A stretch of DNA of 42,457 bases from a virus: positions 1 through 42,457 of the IMG/VR virus record IMGVR_UViG_3300035701_001993. One strand, 5' to 3'. The notes below the pieces were generated by a model that searched no databases, was not told the DNA's origin, and worked only from the letters and a program-made list of their open reading frames with translations. The translations under genes and the position numbers were made by a program. How positions within the stretch are numbered: position 1 is the first letter of the stretch; each line of letters starts with the position of its first letter. Positions 20,884 through 30,944 of this stretch are shown here, piece by piece.

Positions 20884-22575
20884 ATGGCTCAATTTGGATA
20901 CCCAACTTCAGATATAACAGCAGGCAACTGGACAAATGTAGGAGGCCCAACTACTCATTATGAATGTTTGGATGAAGTTTCCTATAGTGATAGTGACTAT
21001 TGCCAACTCAATAACTATTCATCAGATACTTTTGAAGTTAGGCTAAATACACTTACCGACCCTGTAAGTTCGTCAAACCATGTTGTGCACCTTAGAGTAC
21101 AAAAGGTTGGTACAGGAACAATCAACCTTACCTGTTATCTTGTCCAGAATACAACTGTCTTAGTAACACAATCTCTCACACTTACGACTAGTTGGGCTGA
21201 TGTAAGTTTTACTCTTACAGGTGCTCAGGCTGATTCTATTACTGATTATACTAACTTGAGACTTAGATTCACAGGAACAGCAGGCTCTTCAAGCAGATAT
21301 GTAAGAGTTTCATGGGCTAACTTAGAAGTCCCTAATGGGCCTGCAATAACCTCTAAGTCTGCATATATGAGAGGTGCAGTAGAAGCTAGATATACAGCAG
21401 GATTCGCAGATTTTCCGTCTATAACTATTTTAGATAATTTTAATAGAGCTTCTTTAGGTAGTCAATGGGTAGTAAATGCTGGAAGCCCCTCTATATATAA
21501 CAACTCTGTATTAAATCTAGCTGGTGCTGATATTCAATATGCTTCTGGAGTTTCGTGGCCTGTTGAATTTTTTATGACCATTTCTGGTTTTCCTACAGAC
21601 CCACAATTTTATCAAGTTTATTTAGATTATAATTTACATAACGGTACAGGGTCTACTAAAACCACGTACCGTTATTCTTTTGGATTTATTCATAATGATG
21701 GTGCTTTAAATGGTGTAGAACTACAAAAGTCTGTTAATGATGGTGCATTTACTAATATAATAACAACTGGAGCATATACATGGCCTAATGGAACTCCATC
21801 AGTAAAATTTGGACTTAGGCATTTAGATAATGGTAATATTTATATATATCTAAATAAAGGTTCTGGTTGGGAATTGACAAAGACAGGTAATGATTCATCA
21901 ATTATAGCATCAGGTTGGTGGAGATTACAGGGTGGTACTGATACAGGTAATGAATACTTTGATGATTTTGCATTAGGACATCCTCAACTTGGAAATGGTG
22001 GAAGACCAGCATATGTAAGAGGTGGTACAGTCGCAACACCTACTGTTAGACATGCTTATATCAATGGTAAAACAGCAGGCACTTCTGTAACAACTAGTAA
22101 ATCAGCCTATACAAAAGGAAGAGCATCTTCAACATATAGCAAATCAGCATTTGTTTTAGGATTAGATAATCGTTATTATCCAAGCATTGATATTTCAGCA
22201 TCTGGTGTATGGAGAAATGAATTAAAAGGCACTACTAATTTATATCAAAGTATAGATGAACCTTTGCCAGCAAATGATAATGATTATATTTATCCTGATA
22301 TTCTTTTTACTGGAAATTATTATGAATGTAAGTTAGGTAATCCATTATCAACTCCAGGAAGTGGAGCAGTAGTATTATTTTGGAGAGGTAATGACCAAAC
22401 TGGATTGGGTTCAAAAGCTAAAGTAGAATTAAGACAAGGAATAACTGTATTAGCATCTGGTCAGCAAATATTAACATCTGTACCAACAACTTATTATATA
22501 CAATTAACTCCAGCACAAAGAACAAATATTAGTGATTGGAGTGATTTAAGAGTAAGAATAATTGTTGCATCATAA
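20884..22575 (+). CDS. Tail fibre / adhesin-like protein with SKSAY modules
   Basis: This 563-residue protein has an N-terminal beta-sandwich module (about 1-155), then a SKSAY-type module (ITSKSAYMRGAVEA). A LamG/concanavalin-like domain spans about 180-365 (LDNFNRASLGSQW...). Four further SKSAY-type modules follow around 375-430, and a second beta-sandwich occupies about 435-563, homologous by eye to the N-terminal one. Such sandwiches usually bind glycans. It is probably an elongated virion appendage. It shares both module types with the next two genes. TTAGGAG precedes the ATG, downstream of a structured leader. Confidence 0.75.
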   Translation: MAQFGYPTSDITAGNWTNVGGPTTHYECLDEVSYSDSDYCQLNNYSSDTFEVRLNTLTDPVSSSNHVVHLRVQKVGTGTINLTCYLVQNTTVLVTQSLTLTTSWADVSFTLTGAQADSITDYTNLRLRFTGTAGSSSRYVRVSWANLEVPNGPAITSKSAYMRGAVEARYTAGFADFPSITILDNFNRASLGSQWVVNAGSPSIYNNSVLNLAGADIQYASGVSWPVEFFMTISGFPTDPQFYQVYLDYNLHNGTGSTKTTYRYSFGFIHNDGALNGVELQKSVNDGAFTNIITTGAYTWPNGTPSVKFGLRHLDNGNIYIYLNKGSGWELTKTGNDSSIIASGWWRLQGGTDTGNEYFDDFALGHPQLGNGGRPAYVRGGTVATPTVRHAYINGKTAGTSVTTSKSAYTKGRASSTYSKSAFVLGLDNRYYPSIDISASGVWRNELKGTTNLYQSIDEPLPANDNDYIYPDILFTGNYYECKLGNPLSTPGSGAVVLFWRGNDQTGLGSKAKVELRQGITVLASGQQILTSVPTTYYIQLTPAQRTNISDWSDLRVRIIVAS

Positions 22576-22584
22576 GGATTTATT

Positions 22585-24237
22585 ATGTCATATTATACTA
22601 AAGTAAATTATTTTACACTAAATACTTCTAAAGAACAAGGAGATGTTGAAGTTATAACAGGTCTTGGATTTAGACCAAAGTTAATTTTCTTTTGGGAAAT
22701 GTATTATACTGCTCCAATTAATATTTGGCATAGTGGTGATTTTGATTACTGTTATGGTGTATGTAATGATGCAGGGGAGCAGGGAGTTATAAGTGGAAGA
22801 ACACGCCAACACCAGAATAGTACATCTCTTAGTTCTCAAAGAATGATGGATAACGCTTGTTTACAAACATATACTTGGGCTTCTGCTGGTAATTACTCAG
22901 CTAAAATAATGTCACTTGTTTCGACAGATAATGATGGGTTTACCCTTAGATATATGATAAATTGTAATGACGCACATAGTAAAACTTGGTTTTTAGCTAT
23001 TGGTGGAGATGAACTAAAGCAAACTAAAATTAGTTATTTTGATTATCCAGCAACTACTGGATTATTTAGTATAACTAATACATTATTTAAACCAGATGCG
23101 TTAATAATATATAATAATTTGGCAGCACATAGAGTATCTACAGGAAGTCATATTTATACGTCTATAGGGTGGGCTTCTGCTCCTAATAGACAATCAGTTG
23201 TAAGTTGGTTTAATCAATCTGGAGTAGGAATATCTAATACTTCAAGATATGGGTCTGATTCAGATATTATGGGATGTGCAGGAACTTCAAGTCTTGTTGG
23301 AAGAGCGTCTTTATATAAATTTGATAAGAGTGGATTTACTTTAAATAAATTAAGTGGGAGTGGGGGGAAAGCAATTTATGTTGCTATGCGTGGTGGTAAA
23401 TATCGTGTAGGAAGTTTGCTTACCCGTATGGATACTGGTGATATTATAGAAAATATTGGGTATAAGCCAGGTGCAGTTATGTTTGCTAGTGCTAATATGC
23501 CAAAAAGTAGTGCAGGTGTTCAATCAGACCACGCTCAATTTAGTTTTGGAGCAGCTACTTCTTCTGGTTCTACAGCAGCACATAATATATATATACCTGA
23601 TGGATGGGATGAAGTATGGAACTGGTATGCAGTTAATGATAATGCAGTATATACTAATAAATCCCCTGCATCTGGAAGAATGTATGTTAAAGTATTAGAT
23701 AATACTGGATTTACCTGTACAATGGCAACAGCAGATACAGCACAAAATTGGATTTCATATTTTTCTTTTGCTCCTACATCATCAGGAACTACACAACGTA
23801 AGGCTTATGTATTAGGTGGTGGACAATCTTTACTTCCAGATTCTGACGTTTATGCAGATTCATGGACAAATTCTGCTAGTGGAACAACTATTTTATATCC
23901 ATATTTAAGAGATAATAATCCATCAACTTATATTACATATGTAAATATGCCAGTTGGAAGTGGAACATTTGAAGTTGGATTATCTAATCCAACAGACATA
24001 GTAGAATCAGGTGAGTGGTATTTAGAATATATGGCATGTATTAGAGATAGCATAGCATCAGGTCTTTTGCAAACTGAATTATTACAAGGTTCTTTATCAA
24101 TAGCTTCAGGCATTACAGTAATTGGGCCTTCTTCAACTCCAAGTTTATATAGATATTATCTTACTGGAAATGAAATAGCCCAAGTTACAAATTTAAATGA
24201 TTTGAGAATTAGAATGACTGTATTAGGAATACAATAA
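22585..24237 (+). CDS. Tail fibre / adhesin-like protein with repeated GFxPK domains
   Basis: This 550-residue protein holds three diverged copies of a domain whose signature is (V/I)xxLGFRPKLIFFW. They begin at about residues 20, 150 (LFKPDALIIY) and 280 (IGYKPGAVMFA), and each ends with a GFT(L/C) strand. I know this domain type from uncharacterised phage appendages. One SKSAY-like module (TQRKAYVLGG) follows, then a C-terminal beta-sandwich homologous to the end of the 20884-22575 protein. Likely a receptor-binding or fibre component. AAGGATTTATTATG gives the start. Confidence 0.75.
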   Translation: MSYYTKVNYFTLNTSKEQGDVEVITGLGFRPKLIFFWEMYYTAPINIWHSGDFDYCYGVCNDAGEQGVISGRTRQHQNSTSLSSQRMMDNACLQTYTWASAGNYSAKIMSLVSTDNDGFTLRYMINCNDAHSKTWFLAIGGDELKQTKISYFDYPATTGLFSITNTLFKPDALIIYNNLAAHRVSTGSHIYTSIGWASAPNRQSVVSWFNQSGVGISNTSRYGSDSDIMGCAGTSSLVGRASLYKFDKSGFTLNKLSGSGGKAIYVAMRGGKYRVGSLLTRMDTGDIIENIGYKPGAVMFASANMPKSSAGVQSDHAQFSFGAATSSGSTAAHNIYIPDGWDEVWNWYAVNDNAVYTNKSPASGRMYVKVLDNTGFTCTMATADTAQNWISYFSFAPTSSGTTQRKAYVLGGGQSLLPDSDVYADSWTNSASGTTILYPYLRDNNPSTYITYVNMPVGSGTFEVGLSNPTDIVESGEWYLEYMACIRDSIASGLLQTELLQGSLSIASGITVIGPSSTPSLYRYYLTGNEIAQVTNLNDLRIRMTVLGIQ

Positions 24238-24238
24238 T

Positions 24239-27200
24239 ATGGCAGGAAACCAGATAACACCATTCTTAATGTTTGGATGGGACTATGGTGCAGGTGATGG
24301 CACAGGCATTGACCTACATTCTTATCATACTAGTTGGGGCTGGCTTGAACTAGATACTATTATAAAACATGGTAGTGGAACTGGTTCTGCATCTCTTATG
24401 AATGTAGGTGGTTTATTAACTTATACATTTGCTTTACTACAACCAGAGGCTGACCCAAATATTTTAGTTGGTTCTGTATATTTAAGATGGGATGATTTAG
24501 CAGGATATTTTGAAAATGACCCTCCAAGTACTAGTTGGGGCGCTGATTATAGGGAATTTACTTCTGATAATTCTATATTTTCAATTGCTTTAGCTGCTGG
24601 AACAAGTATAACTTTTAATGTAAGCCATACTACACATAAAATATATATTAACTCTGATACAAATCAATGTGATGTAGTTTTAGATAATTTTCTAGGAACA
24701 TGGGTAAAGTTAGATTTTAAAATAGATTGTTCAACTGGATATACATATGTTAATTACAAAGTTAATGGGGTTACAGGGCCTCAGTATATAATTCAACAGA
24801 CAGCTACAACCATAACAGAACTTCTACTCGATAATAATACTTATTGTAAAATTTGGTATGATGACTTTGTACTTAGTAAAACTGCTAGTGATTATCCTAT
24901 TGCTCCATATAAATTTATATCAATAAGACCAAATGCAGATGGCACACATAATAATGCTATTAATACACTAGAAAATCAGTCTGGTGGAGATATTGATGGA
25001 AGTTCAATTTATGCATACCCTCTTGTGGGAAAAGATGTATCAGGGGATGCTCCTACTATATATATTCGTCAAAATCTTAGTGGAAATACTAAATATGTAG
25101 AAGTTCAGCTTGAAGATATTGTTGATATTAGTGTTATGGGTGCTTGTGCTAATTTACACCATGATGATAATAATCAAGCATATCCAGCAGATGAAGCTTT
25201 TGCAGGTTGTATTGTAAGAGATTCAGATGGACAAGTTACTGAAGTTTTAGGAGGCCCTAGTAATCAAGTAAACTATGTTGCTTCATTTTCTGGTAGTCTA
25301 GTAGCAATAGCTAAACCATCTGGTGGTTGGACAAAAGATTATGTCAATAGTTTAAGAGCACGTTTTGGATACATGACAAGTGCTTCAACTTGTAATCCTT
25401 GGTGGGTAGAGTTTTTTGTAAATGTAATAGTTGAATTAAAAGCATCTCCAGCAATTGCTGAAGCTAAATTAGTCATTCCAAAATATGCTGGAGCAGGTGT
25501 TTCTGCATCTTCACAATCAGCATATATTTATGGTGTAGAATCTACAGTTAAAAAACCAGCCTTTGTAAAAGGTCAGGCAGGGTTTAAGATAGAATGGGTA
25601 GCTCTTGGAACTCCTGCTCCATCTTTTCCAACATCTTCAACATCAAAAAGTGCTTATACCAAAGGTAGAAATACTACTTCTACTTCTAAATCTGCTTACA
25701 TGTTTGGTGGTGAGCCAAAAACTAGTAAATCTGCTTATGTACGTGGTATAGCTAATGTTTCATCCTATCGTTATGTATATATTAAAGGTATATCTTCAAC
25801 CTTAACTTCTAAACCTGCATATGTTAGGGGTGGTAATTCTGGAATTAGTAACAAATCTGCATTTGTAAAAGGAAAGAATACTGGTCTTGCATCTAAATCC
25901 GCATATATAAAAGGTGTTACAGGAGCTTTAACTAGTAAAACAGCTTATGTAAAAGGAAGAAATACTGGAGTTACAAATAAGCCAGCATATATCAGGGGTA
26001 AAAATACTGGTGTAACTTCTAAGGTGGCATTTGTAAAAGGCAAGGATAATACTTTAACTAGTAAATTTGCTTATATAAAAGGCAAGAATACTTCTATAAC
26101 TTCTAAGTCTGCATATCTCAGAGGTAGTATAAATATTACTACTTCTAAGTTTGCCTTCTTAAAGGGTAAAAGTAATATAGTTACTTCTAAATATGCATAT
26201 ATTAGAGGTAAGAATACTGGTGTTACTAATAAAGCAGCCTATGTAAGAGGAGCAACAGGGGCATTAACTTCTAAGGCAGCATACGTAAAAGGTAAAATTA
26301 CTTCTATAACTAGTAAGTCAGCTTATATATTTGGTATTGTACGTACTTCTAAATCTGCCTTTATTAGTGGTATTATTCGTACTTCTAAATCAGCATATAT
26401 CAAAGGTAAAAGTATTGGAGTTACAAATAAACCTGCCTATACAAGAGGTGCAACTGGAGCAACAACTTCAAAACAGGCATACATAAAAGGTAAGGATGTT
26501 TCTGTTACAAACAAATCAGCTTATATAAAAGGAAAGATTTCTACAGCTACTTCAAAAGCAGCTTATGTACGTGGACTGGCTGATGAAGAAACTGTTATTC
26601 ATGCATATGTAAAAGGTAAGCTTTCTACAACTACTTCTAAGTCAGCTTTTACAAAAGGTAAAATTACTCTTGTAACTAATAAGCCAGCATTTATCAAAGG
26701 TGGTGTGGTTATAACCACATCTAAGCAAGTATATATAGGAGGTAAAAATACAAGTGTAAGTAGTAAATCAGCCTTTATTAATGGACAGTCTGGTGGAATT
26801 ATTACATCAAAATCTGCCTATATTAAAGGTGTAAGTACAGCAATAACAAGTAGATATGCTTATGTTAAAGGTTGGAATACAGGATTATCCAGTAAGTCAG
26901 CGTTTATCAAAGGTAGAAATACATTAGTTGGAAATAAACCAGCGTTTATTCAAGGTAAGAATACTGGAGTTTCTTCCAAATCAGCATTTATCAGAGGAAA
27001 TTCTTTACTAGTAACTAATAAACCAGCTTTTACTAAAGGTTTATCAACAGGAATTACGTCTAAATCAGCATTTATACAAGGTAGTAATACATTAATTGGA
27101 AGTAAATCTGCTTATATTAATGGAACAGATATTACTTTATGCTCTAATAAAGCTAGAGACTTTTATACAACTCCAAATAGAATAGATTGGCCTAGTGTGT

Positions 27201-29128
27201 TTGATGTTACAGGGTCTCCTATAACAATTACTGCATGGATATGGGCAGATACTACTCCAGTTAATACACAATATATTTGGACTGCACATAGACCTGGGAA
27301 TACTGCATATGGTGCTGCATTTACTATATATGCAGGAACAAATAATTTAGATTTTTTTAGAAGTGGTACTGTATTACTTGATAGAATAACTACAGTTGGT
27401 TCAGTTCCAACTAAAACATGGCTTCATGTAGCAGTAACTCATACTGGTGTAATGACTGATTATAATACTATTCATATTTATAAAGATGGTATTGAACAGT
27501 CATATCTAACAGGAGTTAATGGTGCTGGTGAATATGTAGCTAGTGGTAGTTGGTCAATTGGTGGTCGTATTTATGATGCAGGAAGACAATTTGATGGTAG
27601 AATTGGTGAGGTTGCGGTATGGAATAGGATATTGTCGTCTGGTGAAATTTCATACTTATCTTCTCATACTGGTCAAATACATTCTGCTACATTCATCCCT
27701 AGTGGATTAATGTTTGCTGAACATCCATATATACCAGAAAACTTAGTAACTGAAGTAGATGGAACATTAACTGGAACATCTCTTACTTTAGGGCCTTGTT
27801 TAGATTATTTTGATTATACTAATAAGCCTGCATATATAAAAGGTATAGCTAATGCAGTAACAAATAAACAAGCTTTTGTTAGTGGTTATTCATCTAATGT
27901 AACTACTAAATCTGCGTATGTAAAAGGTAGAAGTAGCACATTAACAAATAAATCAGCCTACATACGTGGTTCTATAAATGTTCAAACTAATAAAGCTGCT
28001 TATTTGAAAGGTAGAACTAGTGATTTAACTTCTAAACCCGCTTATGTAAAAGGTAGACAATCTACAGTTACTTCAAAGTTTGCTTATACCAGAGGTTCAA
28101 CAAGTCAAGTTACTTCTAAATCAGCTTTTATTAAAGGTAGAAGTATTGGTATAACTTCTAAATTTGCTTATGTTGCTGGTAAACTCTCTATAACTACTTC
28201 TAAACCAGCATATGTTAGAGGCTCAACAAATCAAGTTACATCTAAACCAGCTTTTATCAAAGGTGGGATAGTTTCTACAAGTAACAAAGCAGCTTTTATC
28301 AAAGGCAGAACTAATGTTGTTACATCGAAGTCAGCTTTCATAAATGGTTATTCTGCTAATGCTACATCTATCCATGCATATATCAAAGGTAGAATTAATG
28401 TTGTAACAAATAAGGCTGCTTTTGTACAAGGTATAATAAGAACATCTAAATATGCTTACATAAAAGGTAGAGTATTTATATCTACTAATCAATCTGCATA
28501 TATAGTTGGTAAAAATACAGCAATTACTTCAAAATCTGCGTATATACGTGGAAAAATACTAGTAAATACACAAAAATCTGCATATTTGTCAGGAAAAAGT
28601 ACTATTCAAACCTTGACAAAAGCATATATATATGGTATAATAAGTACAAATACTAATAAACCAGCTTATATAAAAGGCAGAAGTGTTGGTACAATATCTA
28701 AGCCAGCTTATATATCTGGTAAAAGTTTAATAACTACATCTATTCATGCTTATACCAAAGGTGGTATAGCTGTAAGTAATTCTAAACCATCCTACATAAA
28801 AGGTAGGGGTGTAGTAAACACAGCAACACATGCTTATGTTAGAGGATATTTATCTAATGTAACATCCAAATCAGCTTACATATATGGTAATGTTATTACC
28901 AGAAGTTCTGTAAAAGCTTATATCTTTGGAACAACAGCTACATCAGAACATATAATTGAATGTGAAACTGTAATAAATACAAAGATAGATTGTAAGACAG
29001 TAATAAATACAGCCCTAGCAGCAGATGTAGAAGTAAATACTCAAATTAAAACCCATGCTGCTATAACTAATTTAATAGGATACGATGTTATCATAAATTC
29101 GATAATAAATAGGATTGTAAAAATATGA
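24239..29128 (+). CDS. Giant repetitive fibre protein (about 65 SKSAY modules)
   Basis: This 1629-residue protein has a LamG-like N-terminal domain (about 1-220, VYLRWDDLAGYF) and a beta-sandwich module (about 225-395). About 38 copies of a 14-residue module follow (about 425-965), with consensus [T/S][S/N]K-x-A-[Y/F]-[I/V/T]-[K/R]-G-x(5). A second LamG domain lies at about 970-1185 (TITAWIWADTTP; HIYKDGIEQ), then about 27 further modules (1195-1570) and a unique C-terminal tail of about 60 residues rich in Ile and Thr. The modules are basic and rich in Ser/Thr, with strictly spaced aromatics, suiting a long beta-structured fibre. Copy number could vary by recombination. It is directly upstream of the glycan cassette. 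Confidence 0.85.
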   Translation: MAGNQITPFLMFGWDYGAGDGTGIDLHSYHTSWGWLELDTIIKHGSGTGSASLMNVGGLLTYTFALLQPEADPNILVGSVYLRWDDLAGYFENDPPSTSWGADYREFTSDNSIFSIALAAGTSITFNVSHTTHKIYINSDTNQCDVVLDNFLGTWVKLDFKIDCSTGYTYVNYKVNGVTGPQYIIQQTATTITELLLDNNTYCKIWYDDFVLSKTASDYPIAPYKFISIRPNADGTHNNAINTLENQSGGDIDGSSIYAYPLVGKDVSGDAPTIYIRQNLSGNTKYVEVQLEDIVDISVMGACANLHHDDNNQAYPADEAFAGCIVRDSDGQVTEVLGGPSNQVNYVASFSGSLVAIAKPSGGWTKDYVNSLRARFGYMTSASTCNPWWVEFFVNVIVELKASPAIAEAKLVIPKYAGAGVSASSQSAYIYGVESTVKKPAFVKGQAGFKIEWVALGTPAPSFPTSSTSKSAYTKGRNTTSTSKSAYMFGGEPKTSKSAYVRGIANVSSYRYVYIKGISSTLTSKPAYVRGGNSGISNKSAFVKGKNTGLASKSAYIKGVTGALTSKTAYVKGRNTGVTNKPAYIRGKNTGVTSKVAFVKGKDNTLTSKFAYIKGKNTSITSKSAYLRGSINITTSKFAFLKGKSNIVTSKYAYIRGKNTGVTNKAAYVRGATGALTSKAAYVKGKITSITSKSAYIFGIVRTSKSAFISGIIRTSKSAYIKGKSIGVTNKPAYTRGATGATTSKQAYIKGKDVSVTNKSAYIKGKISTATSKAAYVRGLADEETVIHAYVKGKLSTTTSKSAFTKGKITLVTNKPAFIKGGVVITTSKQVYIGGKNTSVSSKSAFINGQSGGIITSKSAYIKGVSTAITSRYAYVKGWNTGLSSKSAFIKGRNTLVGNKPAFIQGKNTGVSSKSAFIRGNSLLVTNKPAFTKGLSTGITSKSAFIQGSNTLIGSKSAYINGTDITLCSNKARDFYTTPNRIDWPSVFDVTGSPITITAWIWADTTPVNTQYIWTAHRPGNTAYGAAFTIYAGTNNLDFFRSGTVLLDRITTVGSVPTKTWLHVAVTHTGVMTDYNTIHIYKDGIEQSYLTGVNGAGEYVASGSWSIGGRIYDAGRQFDGRIGEVAVWNRILSSGEISYLSSHTGQIHSATFIPSGLMFAEHPYIPENLVTEVDGTLTGTSLTLGPCLDYFDYTNKPAYIKGIANAVTNKQAFVSGYSSNVTTKSAYVKGRSSTLTNKSAYIRGSINVQTNKAAYLKGRTSDLTSKPAYVKGRQSTVTSKFAYTRGSTSQVTSKSAFIKGRSIGITSKFAYVAGKLSITTSKPAYVRGSTNQVTSKPAFIKGGIVSTSNKAAFIKGRTNVVTSKSAFINGYSANATSIHAYIKGRINVVTNKAAFVQGIIRTSKYAYIKGRVFISTNQSAYIVGKNTAITSKSAYIRGKILVNTQKSAYLSGKSTIQTLTKAYIYGIISTNTNKPAYIKGRSVGTISKPAYISGKSLITTSIHAYTKGGIAVSNSKPSYIKGRGVVNTATHAYVRGYLSNVTSKSAYIYGNVITRSSVKAYIFGTTATSEHIIECETVINTKIDCKTVINTALAADVEVNTQIKTHAAITNLIGYDVIINSIINRIVKI
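25505..27133 (+). repeat. Protein-level tandem repeat block 1 (42-bp unit, about 38 copies)
   Basis: The unit is 42 bp (14 codons). A few units are 36 bp (12 codons, for example those ending GIVR and GIIR) or one codon longer. The DNA copies are well diverged at third positions, so the array is old and held by selection on the protein, apart from patches such as KNTGV that recur almost unchanged. Confidence 0.85.
27814..28947 (+). repeat. Protein-level tandem repeat block 2 (42-bp unit, about 27 copies)
   Basis: The same module as block 1, resuming after the internal LamG domain. Variants replace the SK dipeptide (TSIHAY, TATHAY, TLTKAY) but keep the A-Y and G positions, showing which residues are structurally required. 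Confidence 0.85.
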
Positions 29129-29448
29129 CACATATTATAATTTTTAAAGCAGATTATGGTCATCTCTTAAAAGTAGAAGTAAATGAATATGATGAACTTA
29201 CTGGAGTAGAATCTCCTTCTAATTTAGCTCCATATACTTCTAAATGGATTATTGGTAAGAAACCAAATGATGAAGTTGTTTATCTGCCAGCAGTAGCTAG
29301 TGGAATAAATTATTTAATTTCAACTATTCCATCTGGGTTTTTATCATTAACAGGATTTTACCAGTTTACAGTAATATTAGAAAATGCACTACAAAGATTT
29401 CATTCAACAGAGTTTGGATTTGATGTAACAATACCAAAAGAACAATAA
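29125..29448 (+). CDS. Hypothetical protein, possibly virion-associated
   Basis: This 107-residue protein reads as a small beta-sandwich: IIIFKADYGHLLKVEV, YTSKWIIGKKPNDEVVYL, YQFTVILENALQRFHS. The layout resembles N-terminal attachment domains of baseplate or fibre proteins. Its ATG overlaps the stop of the giant fibre gene (ATGA), so it is coupled to it and may be its cap, chaperone or anchor. Not recognised by family. Confidence 0.6.
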   Translation: MTHIIIFKADYGHLLKVEVNEYDELTGVESPSNLAPYTSKWIIGKKPNDEVVYLPAVASGINYLISTIPSGFLSLTGFYQFTVILENALQRFHSTEFGFDVTIPKEQ

Positions 29449-29460
29449 GGAAGGGTGATT

Positions 29461-30714
29461 ATGGCACACAAAATTCAGAGTTCGTGTAGGATTTGTGGGG
29501 GAGGGTTAAGAAAAGTTTTAGATTTAGGAAATATATATCCATCTAATTTTGTTGATAAGACTGAAGGTAAAGCAGTTCCACTAGCCTTAGTGGAATGTAA
29601 ATCTTGTGGTCTTGTTCAACTTAAACATACAGTAGATTTAGATGAGATGTATAGAACATATTTCTACCAATCAGCTATTAATCCATCAATGGTAAAATCT
29701 TTACAAGATGTTGTAACTGATATTGAAAATACTATAAAGATTGAGGACTTAGATGTATTAGTAGATATTGGATGTAATGATGGGATAATGTTTAGTCTAT
29801 ATAAAAATAGAGTTGCTTATAGAGTAGGATATGACCCAGCTTTAAATTTAGCAGAGAAGGCTAAAAGTTATTGTACTACTTTTATTAATGATTATTTTTG
29901 TAAAGATACCTATATGTTTAATAAAGCAAAAGTAGTTACAGCTATTGCTATGTTTTATGATTTACCAGACCCAAATAAATTTGTTCGGGATGTAGTAGAT
30001 ATTTTAGCTGATGATGGTATATTTGTAATTCAATTTACAGACTTGCTTTCTATGTTGAAAATAAATGCTATTGATAATATTTGTCATGAACATTTAGAAT
30101 ATTATAAACTAAGTGATGTTAGAAATCTATTAGATAAGTTTGGATTAGATATTTTTAAGGTATCTTATAACAAAGTCAATGGTGGAAGTGTAAGGGTATT
30201 TGCTGGAAGAAATGAATACTATCCCATTGAAGGAAGTGTATTACAGGCTATAGCAGATGAAAGAGTTTACTTAGATAGTTTTGAAAATCCTATGAAAGCA
30301 TTTGCTGACCGTGTTAGTAATATAAAGAAAATTGTATTAGACTTTTTATGTAGAGCAGAAGATGCTGGAATTAGATTATATGGTATGGGAGCATCTACAA
30401 AAGGAAATACTTTACTTCAATATTTTGGGATTACAAAAAAATTAATACCAGTTATTGCTGAAGTAAATCCAGATAAATTTGGCAAGAAAACCATAGCTAC
30501 TAATATTCCAATTATAGCAGAAGAGCAAGCATTTAAAGAATATCCTGAAATGTTTTTTATACTTCCTTGGCATTTTGTAGAAGATTTTGTTATTAGAAAT
30601 AAAAAGTTTCTGGATGATGGAGGTGCATTTATTGTACCACTTCCAGAACCAGTTATTTATTATTTAGAGAATGGAGAACTAAAATGGACATCACTAGAAA
30701 AAGTATTGGGATGA
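29461..30714 (+). CDS. Zn-binding class I C-methyltransferase-like protein (NDP-sugar type)
   Basis: This 417-residue protein starts with a four-Cys zinc domain (SCRICGG at residues 6-12, then ECKSCGLVQL). A SAM-binding Rossmann domain follows (VDIGCNDGIMFSLYK) with a downstream EHLEYY segment. The C-terminal domain holds LYGMGASTKGNTLLQYFGI and IPIIAEEQAFKEYPEMFFIL. This three-part layout is that of TylC3-like NDP-hexose 3-C-methyltransferases and relatives in sugar clusters. It probably methylates a nucleotide-activated sugar. ATG 29461 is best spaced from GGAAGGG; an in-frame GTG lies six bases upstream. Confidence 0.82.
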   Translation: MAHKIQSSCRICGGGLRKVLDLGNIYPSNFVDKTEGKAVPLALVECKSCGLVQLKHTVDLDEMYRTYFYQSAINPSMVKSLQDVVTDIENTIKIEDLDVLVDIGCNDGIMFSLYKNRVAYRVGYDPALNLAEKAKSYCTTFINDYFCKDTYMFNKAKVVTAIAMFYDLPDPNKFVRDVVDILADDGIFVIQFTDLLSMLKINAIDNICHEHLEYYKLSDVRNLLDKFGLDIFKVSYNKVNGGSVRVFAGRNEYYPIEGSVLQAIADERVYLDSFENPMKAFADRVSNIKKIVLDFLCRAEDAGIRLYGMGASTKGNTLLQYFGITKKLIPVIAEVNPDKFGKKTIATNIPIIAEEQAFKEYPEMFFILPWHFVEDFVIRNKKFLDDGGAFIVPLPEPVIYYLENGELKWTSLEKVLG

Positions 30715-30944
30715 TTATTGATGAATTAATTACCACTAATCTTCGTTGTTGGATGGCTCAAGAAGATATTATGAATATAAATTTAACAACAAAGAAACGG
30801 TTAGATGCGGCTGAGAGAGCACAAATTATGAACGCAAAACGGTCTGCTTTGATAAAAGCTATTGATACAGAATTAGGTTATGGAGATATATCTACTACTT
30901 TAAAAACATATTATACATATGATGATGAGGAGAGGAAGAAATGA
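30684..30944 (+). CDS. Small protein of a glycan-cluster type
   Basis: This 86-residue helical protein contains SIGMIIDELITTNLRCWMAQED and, later, NAKRSALIKAIDTEL. I have seen this pattern in short proteins encoded within bacterial polysaccharide and nucleotide-sugar clusters, where their function is unclear. It overlaps the methyltransferase gene by 31 bp and the epimerase gene by 4 bp, fixing it in this operon. GGAG precedes the ATG. Confidence 0.65.
   Translation: MDITRKSIGMIIDELITTNLRCWMAQEDIMNINLTTKKRLDAAERAQIMNAKRSALIKAIDTELGYGDISTTLKTYYTYDDEERKK

Noticed and set aside
23456-23698. Second plus-strand frame inside the 22585-24237 gene
   Set aside because: It is an out-of-frame shadow of a well-supported structural gene, without conserved sequence or a start site.
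25505-28947. Regular 42-bp spacing suggestive of a CRISPR-like or other DNA-level array
   Set aside because: The unit lies in one continuous reading frame, is conserved at protein level and diverged at third positions, and has no constant repeat with unique spacers.
24239-29128. Diversity-generating retroelement target
   Set aside because: No reverse transcriptase, template repeat or adenine-specific variable C-terminus was found in the window.
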